Assembly (NCBI GenBank): GCA_019634275.1
Contig: JAHQVP010000018.1
Span: 1 to 40,764, forward strand
Direction: 5' to 3'
From: Saprospiraceae bacterium
GTDB lineage: Bacteria; Bacteroidota; Bacteroidia; Chitinophagales; Saprospiraceae
DNA length: 40,764 bases
Shown here: one piece after another, positions 1 to 6,692 of the stretch
Position numbering within the stretch: the stretch's first letter is position 1
Layout: each line of letters begins with the position of its first letter
Position numbers and translations under genes: made by a program
The notes under the pieces: generated by a model
What the model was told of the DNA's origin: nothing
Databases searched by the model: none
Seen by the model: only the letters and a program-made list of their open reading frames with translations

Positions 1-37
1 CGATCCTCTTCACGTTACGAAGAATGGTAGTTTTCAT
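1..37 (-). CDS. Start of an unidentified gene cut by the window edge
   Basis: An ATG at 37-35 on the minus strand opens a frame reading MKTTILRNVKRI before the window ends. A perfect Bacteroidota -7 element lies 11 bases upstream of it, which is the main reason to call it. It follows comA in the same direction, after a gap of about 110 bases, so it may be the next polysaccharide-locus gene under its own promoter. Twelve codons are too few to name a family. Confidence 0.4.
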   Translation of the reverse strand, partial: MKTTILRNVKRI

Positions 38-48
38 ACTTATGCTTG

Positions 49-56
49 CAAATGTA
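49..56 (-). promoter_or_regulatory. Bacteroidota -7 promoter element (TACATTTG)
   Basis: On the minus strand this reads TACATTTG, an exact match to the TAnnTTTG -7 consensus of Bacteroidota sigma-A promoters. It lies 11 bases upstream of the partial gene starting at 37. I see no convincing -33 element. Confidence 0.45.
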
Positions 57-147
57 CTGGTTATTGGCGCTCTTTCAAGGGACTTTATTTAGGCGTGTCG
101 TGGGGATGGAGTGTAATTGTAGCCGAGGGCGTAGGTTGGGCAAGGGG

Positions 148-924
148 TTATATCCCCTTAGAGGTGGAGTGAAACGTGAGCAATGTATCCCCTCTAAGTC
201 CAAGTCGTAGCGTCTCGAGGGGAATGATGTCCTTTAGGGCAATGTTGCCCAGATTTACCTCGTTGCCAAACTCCTTGATAAACCACGCTTGCTGTCCCTT
301 CTGGGGGGCCTCCCAAAGGATTTTCTCCTGAGGAATGGAATCCACAATTTCCTCTACCAATCCGGTACGTAGCTCGGAGGTGCCTCGATAGAGGCCAGAG
401 GTGCCGGATTCCCTGCCTTCTGCAATCACCTTCCATGCCCCTGCTCCTAGTTCGTTCTTCATGCCGGAAACCCAGTAGTGGGGAGCCCGGACGGTGGCCT
501 CATCCTTAGATCCATATTCCGAAATGACCCGCAGTTTAGCTGCGGCTGTTTCGATGCAGCGTAACTTCTCCGATTCCTCAAGATCGATCGTTCCATCTGA
601 AATCTCTACCATTTGGACGCCTAAATCACATGCTCGCTGTAAAAATTCAGGAAATTTTTGCTGTGCATAGGCGACTTCAAAGAGCGTGCCGCCGATGCAT
701 ACCGGAATCTCGAACTCTCGGTACAAAGCGATCTTCTCCTCTAAACGGTGACTCACGACACTTGTCCCCCAACCTAACTTTACATAGTCGGCATAGCTGT
801 GCCCAATTTCTAGGTAGTCCCGGATCGTACGCAACCCAGTGCCGCTGTCTAAAATCATGGTGACACCGGTTTCTCTAGGCTTACTTGGTCTGGCCGGAAG
901 GGATAATTGGTTGAAATTCTGCAT
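148..924 (-). CDS. comA: Phosphosulfolactate synthase (ComA family)
   Basis: The ComA family joins sulfite to phosphoenolpyruvate to give (2R)-phospho-3-sulfolactate, the first step to sulfolactate, coenzyme M and related sulfonates. Plant HSA32 proteins share the fold. The 258-aa protein keeps the family blocks in order: KLGWGTS, GGTLFE, VEISDG, EGRESG, EAPQK, VNLGNIALK and LETLRLGLRGDT. The N-terminal LPARPSKPRETGVTMILD block is also family-typical, which supports the ATG at 924 even though it makes a 44-base overlap with the upstream lyase gene. That overlap argues for translational coupling. The comB phosphatase and comC dehydrogenase that would complete a sulfolactate route are not in the window. 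The family call is firm. Use of sulfite here, and the fate of the product, are inferred. Confidence 0.88.
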   Translation of the reverse strand: MQNFNQLSLPARPSKPRETGVTMILDSGTGLRTIRDYLEIGHSYADYVKLGWGTSVVSHRLEEKIALYREFEIPVCIGGTLFEVAYAQQKFPEFLQRACDLGVQMVEISDGTIDLEESEKLRCIETAAAKLRVISEYGSKDEATVRAPHYWVSGMKNELGAGAWKVIAEGRESGTSGLYRGTSELRTGLVEEIVDSIPQEKILWEAPQKGQQAWFIKEFGNEVNLGNIALKDIIPLETLRLGLRGDTLLTFHSTSKGI

Positions 925-2392
925 CTGTGTATGTTGCTAAATGTTGGTTTAATAATTCGGTGCTCGTTTGGTGTTGGTTTTGTTGGCGATGAAGAAGGTC
1001 TTGGTGCTGATCCCACTGCCCCCGTGTTCTATTTAGATACTCTTGCTGGGATGGAACACTTGCTGTTCCAACACCTTTACGCAAGGCAATTACCACAGAG
1101 GGATCTCGTACATCCCCCAGGAATTTTCTTAAGTGCTCGTCCATCGTGAGTCCTTGCTCCGCTAGCACGGTAGTCAGCAATTCTGTAAATCTTGCTGGAT
1201 CTGCCTCACACATGCGGATTGCTTTTCCAACCAAATGATGACTGCTTTTATAGTCCATTCGAAAATGAATAGACACCCGCTCTGCCACATCCATGGCAAA
1301 GGAGAATCCCTTCGAAACAGAAGCTTGCATAACTTCCGTGCGCCATCTTAAACTAAGGAGGAATTGCCGCAGCATATTGATTGCCCCTGTGGCTTGTATG
1401 AAATTATTCACCAGGTCCCCATAGATGAAGGTGCGGCTGTCGGGAAAACCACTCGGAGCACTGCCCAATTGGAAATAGGTACTCACCTTACCCGCAAGGG
1501 TCGTTGCCAGTCCTCGAAAATACGTTAGAGGATAGGGATTCTTCTTTTGCGGCATGATGACCGATGAGCGGGCAAAACTGTCGTCCATCTCAATGTATCC
1601 GAATTCCTGTGTATTCCAGACGATCAGCTCCTCTACAAAACGCATCAGGCCAGAGAGTGTACCTGCGAGATGGCCAATAGCTTCATTGCAGATGTCCGGC
1701 ATCCACATCGCATCGCGCGTATGGGCAGCGGGTTTAGCGAATCCCATCAGTGCGGCAAGTAACTCGCGATCGAGCGATATGCTGGATCCGTTGATGCTTC
1801 CAATACCCCCCCAAGACTGATCCAGTCGATCATAGAATGATGTGAATCGCTCCAAGTCTCGCATGAGAGGGGAAATATAGGTCCCCAAGTAGTGCCCAAG
1901 CGTGGTAGGTTGAGCATGCAGCAAGTAGGTAAAATCGGGCATCACGCTTTCTTGATGGGTTTCGGCCAAATCAATGAATGCCGAGGCCAAGGAAAGTAAG
2001 GCTTGATGCCACTCGATGGCCAACGGTTTGAGTGTAATCAGAAAACTGCTGTTTACTGCTTCGCGTCGTGCGCGGGAAAGATGCAACCATCCCGCCTGAT
2101 CACCAATCTGATCCTTTAAGGCCTTCTCTTTACTGTTGTACACATCACCAAGCTCCGGTCTTATCTCAATCTTCTCTGCAGTAAGCAACAACAAAGCATC
2201 AATGACGGTCTTGGCTTCCGTTGACTCGATGGCACCAGCCTTCGTAAGTGTGATGATGTGTGCTAGGTCGGCAATGCGCAAGCCGGGCAACAGCATGGCT
2301 GCATGACTTGCATCATGCTGATATGCAGTGTTGATTAAGCTGGGGTGTGCCGATTTGGTCAATCGCCCTCCTTTGCCGTAGTACTCACTCAT
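881..2392 (-). CDS. Argininosuccinate lyase-like protein (fumarase/aspartase superfamily), altered active site
   Basis: The 503-aa protein belongs to the superfamily whose members add to, or eliminate from, fumarate. It keeps the signature loop SSVIMPQKKNP (residues 276-286), with the serine used as catalytic base in argininosuccinate lyase (ASL), and the AQPTTLGHY block (160-168). Two ASL motifs are changed. The RSRNDQ substrate loop reads SRARREA (106-112), and the Thr-His pair before AQP reads Thr155-Tyr156. It is somewhat longer than a typical ASL of about 460 residues. The start codon overlaps the flavoprotein stop (ATGA), and the 3' end overlaps comA. No arginine-biosynthesis gene is nearby. 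A specialised lyase or synthase acting on a fumarate-like acid fits better than a housekeeping ASL; the substrate is unknown. Confidence 0.82.
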   Translation of the reverse strand: MSEYYGKGGRLTKSAHPSLINTAYQHDASHAAMLLPGLRIADLAHIITLTKAGAIESTEAKTVIDALLLLTAEKIEIRPELGDVYNSKEKALKDQIGDQAGWLHLSRARREAVNSSFLITLKPLAIEWHQALLSLASAFIDLAETHQESVMPDFTYLLHAQPTTLGHYLGTYISPLMRDLERFTSFYDRLDQSWGGIGSINGSSISLDRELLAALMGFAKPAAHTRDAMWMPDICNEAIGHLAGTLSGLMRFVEELIVWNTQEFGYIEMDDSFARSSVIMPQKKNPYPLTYFRGLATTLAGKVSTYFQLGSAPSGFPDSRTFIYGDLVNNFIQATGAINMLRQFLLSLRWRTEVMQASVSKGFSFAMDVAERVSIHFRMDYKSSHHLVGKAIRMCEADPARFTELLTTVLAEQGLTMDEHLRKFLGDVRDPSVVIALRKGVGTASVPSQQEYLNRTRGQWDQHQDLLHRQQNQHQTSTELLNQHLATYTDAEFQPIIPSGQTK

Positions 2393-3636
2393 GCCGTTGC
2401 CTTTAGTTCGCTCACGTATCTCGCCGCGGACTGGCCGGCGATCTTTCCAAATACAAATACGTCCAGAAGGCTATTTCCCATCAGGCGGTCTTCGCCATGC
2501 ACTCCCCATGTCACTTCTCCTGCGGCAAACAATCCTGACACAGCAGTCTGTGCGTTTTCGTCTATTTCGACGCCCCCCAAAGAGTAGTGTACTACCGGAT
2601 AAACTAATACCATCTCCTTGCATAGGTCGTGGCCTTCTTCAATAAACCGCTGATGGAAACTAGGATAGTTCGCCTCCAGGAACCCATCGCCTTGTTGACG
2701 GTCAATCATGGTTGTGTCTAGCCACACGCCTTGATAACCATCTGACGACCTCACGCCATTGCCTTGCTCAATTTCCTTGCGGATGGCCTCGACAACTGCC
2801 TGGCGAGAAGCCAGGGCATTGGTAAAGATTTTACTTTGTCGATTACGCAACTGCGCACCTGCTCCTCTCATCGTCTCTGGAAGTCGTATGCGACGAAGCG
2901 TTGCAGGTTCAATAACCCCCGTAGGATGGTACTGCATCAGTTCTGGTGACTTTACGATGGCGCCCAGTTGACGTGCAAGATCCAATCCGTCAGGAATTTG
3001 TGGCATTTGAAGTCCAAGGCGCATAAGAGATGGACGACTGCCACCCGCCGCCAGCACCAGTGCCTGACAATCCAAGGACTTTTGCTCCCCATCTTGTGAT
3101 ACGTGCAGTCGAAAACCAGATTCACCTCTCGTGGCATGGTGGACCTGGCACCCAGTCAAAGTGGGAATTCCCATGGCATCGACATATGCCCAAAGGGGTC
3201 TCGCAATGCCTTCTCCAGCGGAGCCCTTGCAGGTGAGTATGCGTGGTCTTGACAAACCTCCAGCCATGGAAAATTGAAGTACTCCATCTGCATTGCGGTC
3301 AAACTGTACCCCGATTTCTTCCATGAGCCACCTAACCGCTTCAGATGCCCCATCGACCAATCGTCTCACTACTCGGGGGTTGTTGGCATACTTGCCTGCC
3401 TTCATGGTGTCCTCGTAGTGCAGTTCGGGAGAGTCACCAGCGCCCAATGCCGCTTGAATCCCACCTTGCGCTTTAAAGGTCTTGGTAGACAATTCACGAT
3501 CATCATGGGACAGTATCGCGATGCGATGCCCTGTGCGTTGGAGCTCCACTGCTGCACGACATCCTGCTCCACCCGCGCCAATGATGATGCAATCGAAGTT
3601 GGTGTCGGCTTCCTGCAAATGGCGCTGTGAATTCAT
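2389..3636 (-). CDS. Short fumarate reductase/aspartate oxidase-like flavoprotein
   Basis: This is a FAD enzyme of the SdhA/FrdA/NadB family. It has the Rossmann motif GAGGAG (20-25), the AQGGIQAALG flavin loop, and a full set of dicarboxylate-site residues by motif: His237 (QYHPTG), Glu254, Arg278 (the proton-shuttle arginine position), His350 (HYSLGG) and Arg385 (EDRLMGNSLLD). The histidine that carries covalent FAD in SdhA is Lys52, so FAD should be non-covalent. At 415 aa it lacks the C-terminal helical domain of SdhA and NadB (usually 530-600 aa). No iron-sulfur or membrane subunit is encoded nearby. It lies 5 bases after the wlbA-like gene and shares ATGA with the lyase gene. Interconversion of a succinate- or fumarate-like acid, or oxidation of an aspartate-like amine, is plausible. 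Confidence 0.82.
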   Translation of the reverse strand: MNSQRHLQEADTNFDCIIIGAGGAGCRAAVELQRTGHRIAILSHDDRELSTKTFKAQGGIQAALGAGDSPELHYEDTMKAGKYANNPRVVRRLVDGASEAVRWLMEEIGVQFDRNADGVLQFSMAGGLSRPRILTCKGSAGEGIARPLWAYVDAMGIPTLTGCQVHHATRGESGFRLHVSQDGEQKSLDCQALVLAAGGSRPSLMRLGLQMPQIPDGLDLARQLGAIVKSPELMQYHPTGVIEPATLRRIRLPETMRGAGAQLRNRQSKIFTNALASRQAVVEAIRKEIEQGNGVRSSDGYQGVWLDTTMIDRQQGDGFLEANYPSFHQRFIEEGHDLCKEMVLVYPVVHYSLGGVEIDENAQTAVSGLFAAGEVTWGVHGEDRLMGNSLLDVFVFGKIAGQSAARYVSELKATA

Positions 3637-3641
3637 AATAT

Positions 3642-4607
3642 CTAAGCTCGCCCGAACGGATGTCCCACTACCGGTAATTCTGCAAAGGGATGATGCCTGC
3701 CGGTCAGCCCTACGGGAGTGGCATTGCGGATGGCATGGACCACCTCGATGGCCTTACGGGTCTCCTCGATGGGAAATCCTCCCCCACTTAGTATGTCCTC
3801 ATAACTGCGCGTATGCAGCTCCGTGAAGCCCCCGCTAAATTCAAATTCATCGTCTCCGATCTTGAGGCTTCGATAGGTCCGCAATCCTTTGCTCCGTATC
3901 TCTTCGCTAAGCGTATCGTAGTTGATGCTGAGAAACCAGCGGACATTGGCACGCTTTAACCTAAGGAAGCCGGCGGCTCGATCATGGGTATGCAAGTGCA
4001 CCTCGTTCTCTACTGGCTCGCCAAAAATCCACATCAACATGTCGTAGAAATGCACGCCGATGTTCGTCGCAATGCCTCCTGATTTCTGCAAGTCGCCCTT
4101 CCAGCTGCTGTAGTACCACTTGCCTCGACTGGTCTGATAGGTCAGATCAATATCGAAAATCTGGTCTGCAGGGGCAGCTGCGATCTTTTCCTTCAACTCG
4201 ATTACACTGGGATGCAGACGCAATTGTAAAATCGTATAGATGCTTTTGCCGTACTCGCTCTCCATTTCATGCAAAGCGTCGATGTTCCAGGGATTGAGTA
4301 CTAAGGGCTTTTCGCAGATGACGTCAGCTCCCACGCGCAGCCCAAATCGAATGTGAGCATCATGGAGGTAGTTGGGACTGCAAATGCTCACGTAGTCAAC
4401 GGCTTCGTTCTTACGGCGCAGCTTCTCAATGTGGCGGTCAAAGCGCTCGAATTCCGTAAAAAAAGACGCTTGAGGAAAATAGCTGTCGATGACGCCAACA
4501 GAATCATTTTTGTCCACCGCCGCCACCAGGTCATTGTCTGTATCCTTGATGGCTTTCATATGGCGGGGAGCAATGTATCCTGCGGCACCTATTAAGGCAA
4601 AGTTCAT
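3642..4607 (-). CDS. wlbA: UDP-N-acetylglucosaminuronate 3-dehydrogenase-like oxidoreductase (WlbA/WbpB)
   Basis: This is a Gfo/Idh/MocA family NAD-dependent dehydrogenase of 321 aa. WlbA/WbpB oxidises C3 of UDP-GlcNAcA to the 3-keto sugar, preparing for 3-amination in the di-N-acetyl-mannosaminuronate pathway. It has an N-terminal Rossmann start (LIGAAGYIAPRH), the catalytic Glu-Lys-Pro (99-101) and the WlbA-typical blocks GKWYYSSWKGD and SGGIATNIGVHFYDML with His186. The UDP-GlcNAc 6-dehydrogenase at 9161-10447 would supply its substrate. The expected WbpE-type aminotransferase, WbpD acetyltransferase and WbpI epimerase are absent and may lie beyond the left edge. It is the first gene of the tight run into the flavoprotein, lyase and comA. 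Confidence 0.85.
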   Translation of the reverse strand: MNFALIGAAGYIAPRHMKAIKDTDNDLVAAVDKNDSVGVIDSYFPQASFFTEFERFDRHIEKLRRKNEAVDYVSICSPNYLHDAHIRFGLRVGADVICEKPLVLNPWNIDALHEMESEYGKSIYTILQLRLHPSVIELKEKIAAAPADQIFDIDLTYQTSRGKWYYSSWKGDLQKSGGIATNIGVHFYDMLMWIFGEPVENEVHLHTHDRAAGFLRLKRANVRWFLSINYDTLSEEIRSKGLRTYRSLKIGDDEFEFSGGFTELHTRSYEDILSGGGFPIEETRKAIEVVHAIRNATPVGLTGRHHPFAELPVVGHPFGRA

Positions 4608-4690
4608 TTATAGATTAGGATTTAAAGATTAAAGTCCAATAGTTTGGAGAGGGTTTTGATTAAAGATTAAGTCTAAAGGGCTCTCAACGC
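4608..4690. repeat. A/T-rich spacer with repeated GATTAAAG motifs
   Basis: The 83-base gap between the epimerase and the wlbA-like gene carries short imperfect direct repeats (GATTTAAAGATTAAAG, TTGATTAAAGATTAAG). They resemble the ATC-rich spacers around the four-helix-bundle gene at 8036-8490. I see no ORF, clear promoter or terminator in it. Confidence 0.4.
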
Positions 4691-5758
4691 TCATCTCTCA
4701 GCATTCCTCCCTCCGTAGTAATCCAGGTACCAGTCCACAAATCTTCCGATTCCTTCTGACACTGGAGTATCAGGTCTATACCCGACGGCTTCCATCATCT
4801 CCGATACATCGGCTCTGGTGACCGGTACGTCTCCTGGCTGAATCGGTTCCAGCCGTATTTCCGCTTTCTTTCCCAGGTGCTTTTCAATGGCGTGGACAAA
4901 ATCCAATAGCTGAACTTCCGAATTGTTTCCGATGTTGAAGACGCGCCAGGGGGCACTGGAAGAATCATGCGATGGAGTGTGTCCCGACCAGGCAGTATCG
5001 GGGCCCGGGATGTGGCCACTTAGGCGCACGATGCCCTCGACAATATCGTCGACATATGTAAAGTCGCGCACCATGTTTCCATGATTAAACACGCGAATAG
5101 GCTCTCCAGCGAGAATGGCCTTAGTAAAAATGAACAACGCCATGTCCGGTCGGCCCCAGGGGCCATACACCGTAAAGAAGCGCAAACCCGTTGTGGGCAA
5201 TCCATAGAGATGGCTATAGGAATGGGCCATCAATTCATTGCTTTTTTTGGTAGCCGCATAAAGCGACATCGGGTGATCTACACCCTGCTTTGTACTCAAT
5301 GGCATCTGCTCATTCAAGCCGTAAACGCTGGAACTACTCGCATACAACAAGTGCTTGACGGCATGCGTTCGGCATCCCTCGAGCACATTTAGAAAACCCA
5401 CCACATTGCTCTGAATGTAATCATGCGGATGGGTCAAGGAATGTCTCACACCTGCTTGTGCAGCAAGATTGATCACCACGTCAAAACTCCCCTTCTGGAA
5501 AATGCGTTCGATTAAACTTCCATCTTCCAAATTTCCTTCCACGAATCGATAGCCAGGATCAAGGGCACTGGTCGTCACTTTCCCATACTGAATTTGATCT
5601 TCCAGAATGCCGACCTGCTGGAGCCGATCAAATTTTAATTGTACGTCGTAGTAGTGATTGAGGTTGTCCAATCCGGTTACGCGGTGTCCCTCCCGGACAA
5701 AGCGTTGCGCCAGGTGAAATCCAATAAAACCCGCCGAACCAGTGATCAGAATGTTCAT
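4691..5758 (-). CDS. UDP-glucuronate 4-epimerase (extended SDR family)
   Basis: This enzyme interconverts UDP-glucuronate and UDP-galacturonate. The chosen start gives 355 aa beginning MNILITGSAGFIGFHLAQ, so the NAD Rossmann motif GSAGFIG sits at the usual position. The in-frame ATG 30 bases earlier adds MRRIWGKINT, which does not fit the family. The extended-SDR signature is present: YASSSSVYG, the catalytic YAATK (Tyr-x-x-x-Lys), and GLRFFTVYGPWGRPDMA. The block GLDNLNHYYDVQLK is typical of UDP-GlcA 4-epimerases. UDP-glucose dehydrogenase at 6693-8036 would provide UDP-GlcA, so the two enzymes form a route to UDP-GalA for the surface glycan. UDP-glucose 4-epimerase is less likely because of that block and the neighbour. 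Confidence 0.87.
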   Translation of the reverse strand: MNILITGSAGFIGFHLAQRFVREGHRVTGLDNLNHYYDVQLKFDRLQQVGILEDQIQYGKVTTSALDPGYRFVEGNLEDGSLIERIFQKGSFDVVINLAAQAGVRHSLTHPHDYIQSNVVGFLNVLEGCRTHAVKHLLYASSSSVYGLNEQMPLSTKQGVDHPMSLYAATKKSNELMAHSYSHLYGLPTTGLRFFTVYGPWGRPDMALFIFTKAILAGEPIRVFNHGNMVRDFTYVDDIVEGIVRLSGHIPGPDTAWSGHTPSHDSSSAPWRVFNIGNNSEVQLLDFVHAIEKHLGKKAEIRLEPIQPGDVPVTRADVSEMMEAVGYRPDTPVSEGIGRFVDWYLDYYGGRNAER

Positions 5759-5815
5759 TGTATTGATTTTACCCCAAATTCTTCGCATGCCTTTAAGAAT
5801 GCAAATATCTCTTGA

Positions 5816-5995
5816 TCAAATAGAATCACGCGTAATGATAAAATTATCCTTAGCCCGATCTCGCTGCACTAGGGAAGCAAATTTTCGAAGGTCCCAGCAC
5901 AGTCGGATGAACGATTGAAATCGCTCACTGGGAGACAAAGCCATAAATTCCCTACGCCTGCGTAAATTGCTTTCTTCCTTTGTCTCAAAGCGCAT
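5816..5995 (-). CDS. Small hypothetical protein, third member of a decayed gene set
   Basis: This gives a 59-aa basic protein starting MRFETKEESNLRRRREF, with LSPSERFQSFIRLC in the middle. I recall small Bacteroidota proteins of this kind (KEESN...FL.L...ER) encoded directly after a nucleotidyltransferase and a short partner; the function is unknown. I prefer the ATG at 5995 to the one at 6013 because the family similarity begins there. The middle gene of the set is reduced to a fragment just upstream, so expression of this reading frame is uncertain. Confidence 0.5.
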   Translation of the reverse strand: MRFETKEESNLRRRREFMALSPSERFQSFIRLCWDLRKFASLVQRDRAKDNFIITRDSI

Positions 5996-5996
5996 A

Positions 5997-6212
5997 CTAG
6001 TACACCGTTGCATAAGATTTTGTTGTGCATTCTAAAATAATCTTGGCGTCAATCGAGGCAACGAAACGCAGGCATAGCAGTAGCTCTGGTCCGACGACTC
6101 TCGGCGAGTCGCGAGACTCCCGGAGCGAGGCTTCGCAACGATGAGTGAGGTCAAGAGGATTTAGAATTCTTGCAAGTACGAAATCCACATTTAAGATCTT
6201 GCGATCAGTCAT
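5997..6212 (-). pseudogene. Remnant of a nucleotidyltransferase-like gene
   Basis: An ATG at 6212 overlaps the stop of the preceding small gene (ATGACTGA), as in intact three-gene sets. The first residues, MTDRKILNVDF, resemble the start of the small nucleotidyltransferase-like proteins I expect there. After about 15 codons the similarity stops. The frame runs through GC-rich inverted repeats (6096-6119) with no family motif and closes after 71 codons, against more than 150 for an intact protein. I read this as an internal deletion or replacement that removed most of the gene. The family assignment rests on recollection of the set, not on an alignment. Confidence 0.4.
6096..6119. repeat. GC-rich nested inverted repeats
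   Basis: GACTC-TCGGC-GAGTC-GCGA-GACTC gives two alternative five-base-pair hairpins that share the central GAGTC. A further GCGA...TCGC pair lies at 6125-6136. The block sits inside the nucleotidyltransferase remnant and may be a small palindromic insertion. No second copy was noticed in the window. Confidence 0.4.
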
Positions 6213-6423
6213 GCTGTCGAACGCTAAATATGGTGCGGTCTACTCGATGTTCGTCCATGGGATCCAGGCCGTAGACACGGCAAGACAAAATCCACCCTGC
6301 AGCTAGGCGTTCCGCGTAAGACATCTGCTTGGCATCTTCCACATAGATGTTGATTGTCCCCGCCTTTGTTTTGCGAAATATCGATCGATCTAGCCGCTCT
6401 TTGATGTGCTTATCCTTTGCCAA
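6205..6423 (-). CDS. Small hypothetical protein, first member of a decayed gene set
   Basis: The C-terminal part (TINIYVEDAKQMSYAERL...ILSCRVYG...HRVDRTIFSVRQHD) resembles short Bacteroidota proteins I associate with the nucleotidyltransferase set. There is no in-frame ATG near the expected start. A TTG at 6423, inside the end of the DUF2061 gene, would give 72 aa with translational coupling; upstream of this the frame is a shadow of DUF2061. The stop overlaps the ATG of the next reading frame. The function is unknown, and the gene may be inactive together with its truncated partner. Confidence 0.45.
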   Translation of the reverse strand: MAKDKHIKERLDRSIFRKTKAGTINIYVEDAKQMSYAERLAAGWILSCRVYGLDPMDEHRVDRTIFSVRQHD

Positions 6424-6685
6424 GAAGTTTTCGGATGCTGCCGCGGGGTGCCATTTGCCACGCCCTCTCGTGCAGGTAGTAGATGAATATCTTACCGATA
6501 AACTCGATGCCCCCGATGGTGAGGGCCGTACTGGTTTCTCCCGTAATGAAATACGCGACGGTAATTGTCGTAGTGGTGGCAATGATGCGCCACGTTAAGC
6601 CCTTTAGCACACTGCGCAAATGCGACTCCCGTTGTACTTCCTTGTTGCTGCTATCTGTCTCCTCCATCGATTTGGTTTCACTCAT
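6410..6685 (-). CDS. DUF2061 membrane protein
   Basis: This is a protein of about 91 aa with the DUF2061 pattern: SVLKGLTWRIIATTTTITVAYFITG (in pieces SVLKGLTWRII and TVAYFITG), then ALTIGGIEFIGKIFIYYLHERAW. It has two hydrophobic segments, a Thr-rich first helix and a conserved YLHER end. The role is unknown; such proteins occur near sulfate-assimilation and polysaccharide genes in several phyla. The ATG at 6685 was chosen because the longer frame overlaps the ugd end with unrelated residues. GGAGG lies almost against that ATG, so the ATG at 6667 is an alternative. It is likely co-transcribed with ugd. Confidence 0.75.
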   Translation of the reverse strand: MSETKSMEETDSSNKEVQRESHLRSVLKGLTWRIIATTTTITVAYFITGETSTALTIGGIEFIGKIFIYYLHERAWQMAPRGSIRKLLGKG

Positions 6686-6692
6686 CCCTCCA

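Noticed and set aside
881-2392. Housekeeping argininosuccinate lyase (argH)
   Set aside because: The arginine-site loop and the Thr-His motif are altered, and no arginine genes are nearby.
881-3636. CreD/CreE-like nitrosuccinate pathway (lyase plus flavin enzyme)
   Set aside because: The flavoprotein has SdhA/FrdA motifs rather than those of the CreE monooxygenase, and ComA has no place in that pathway.
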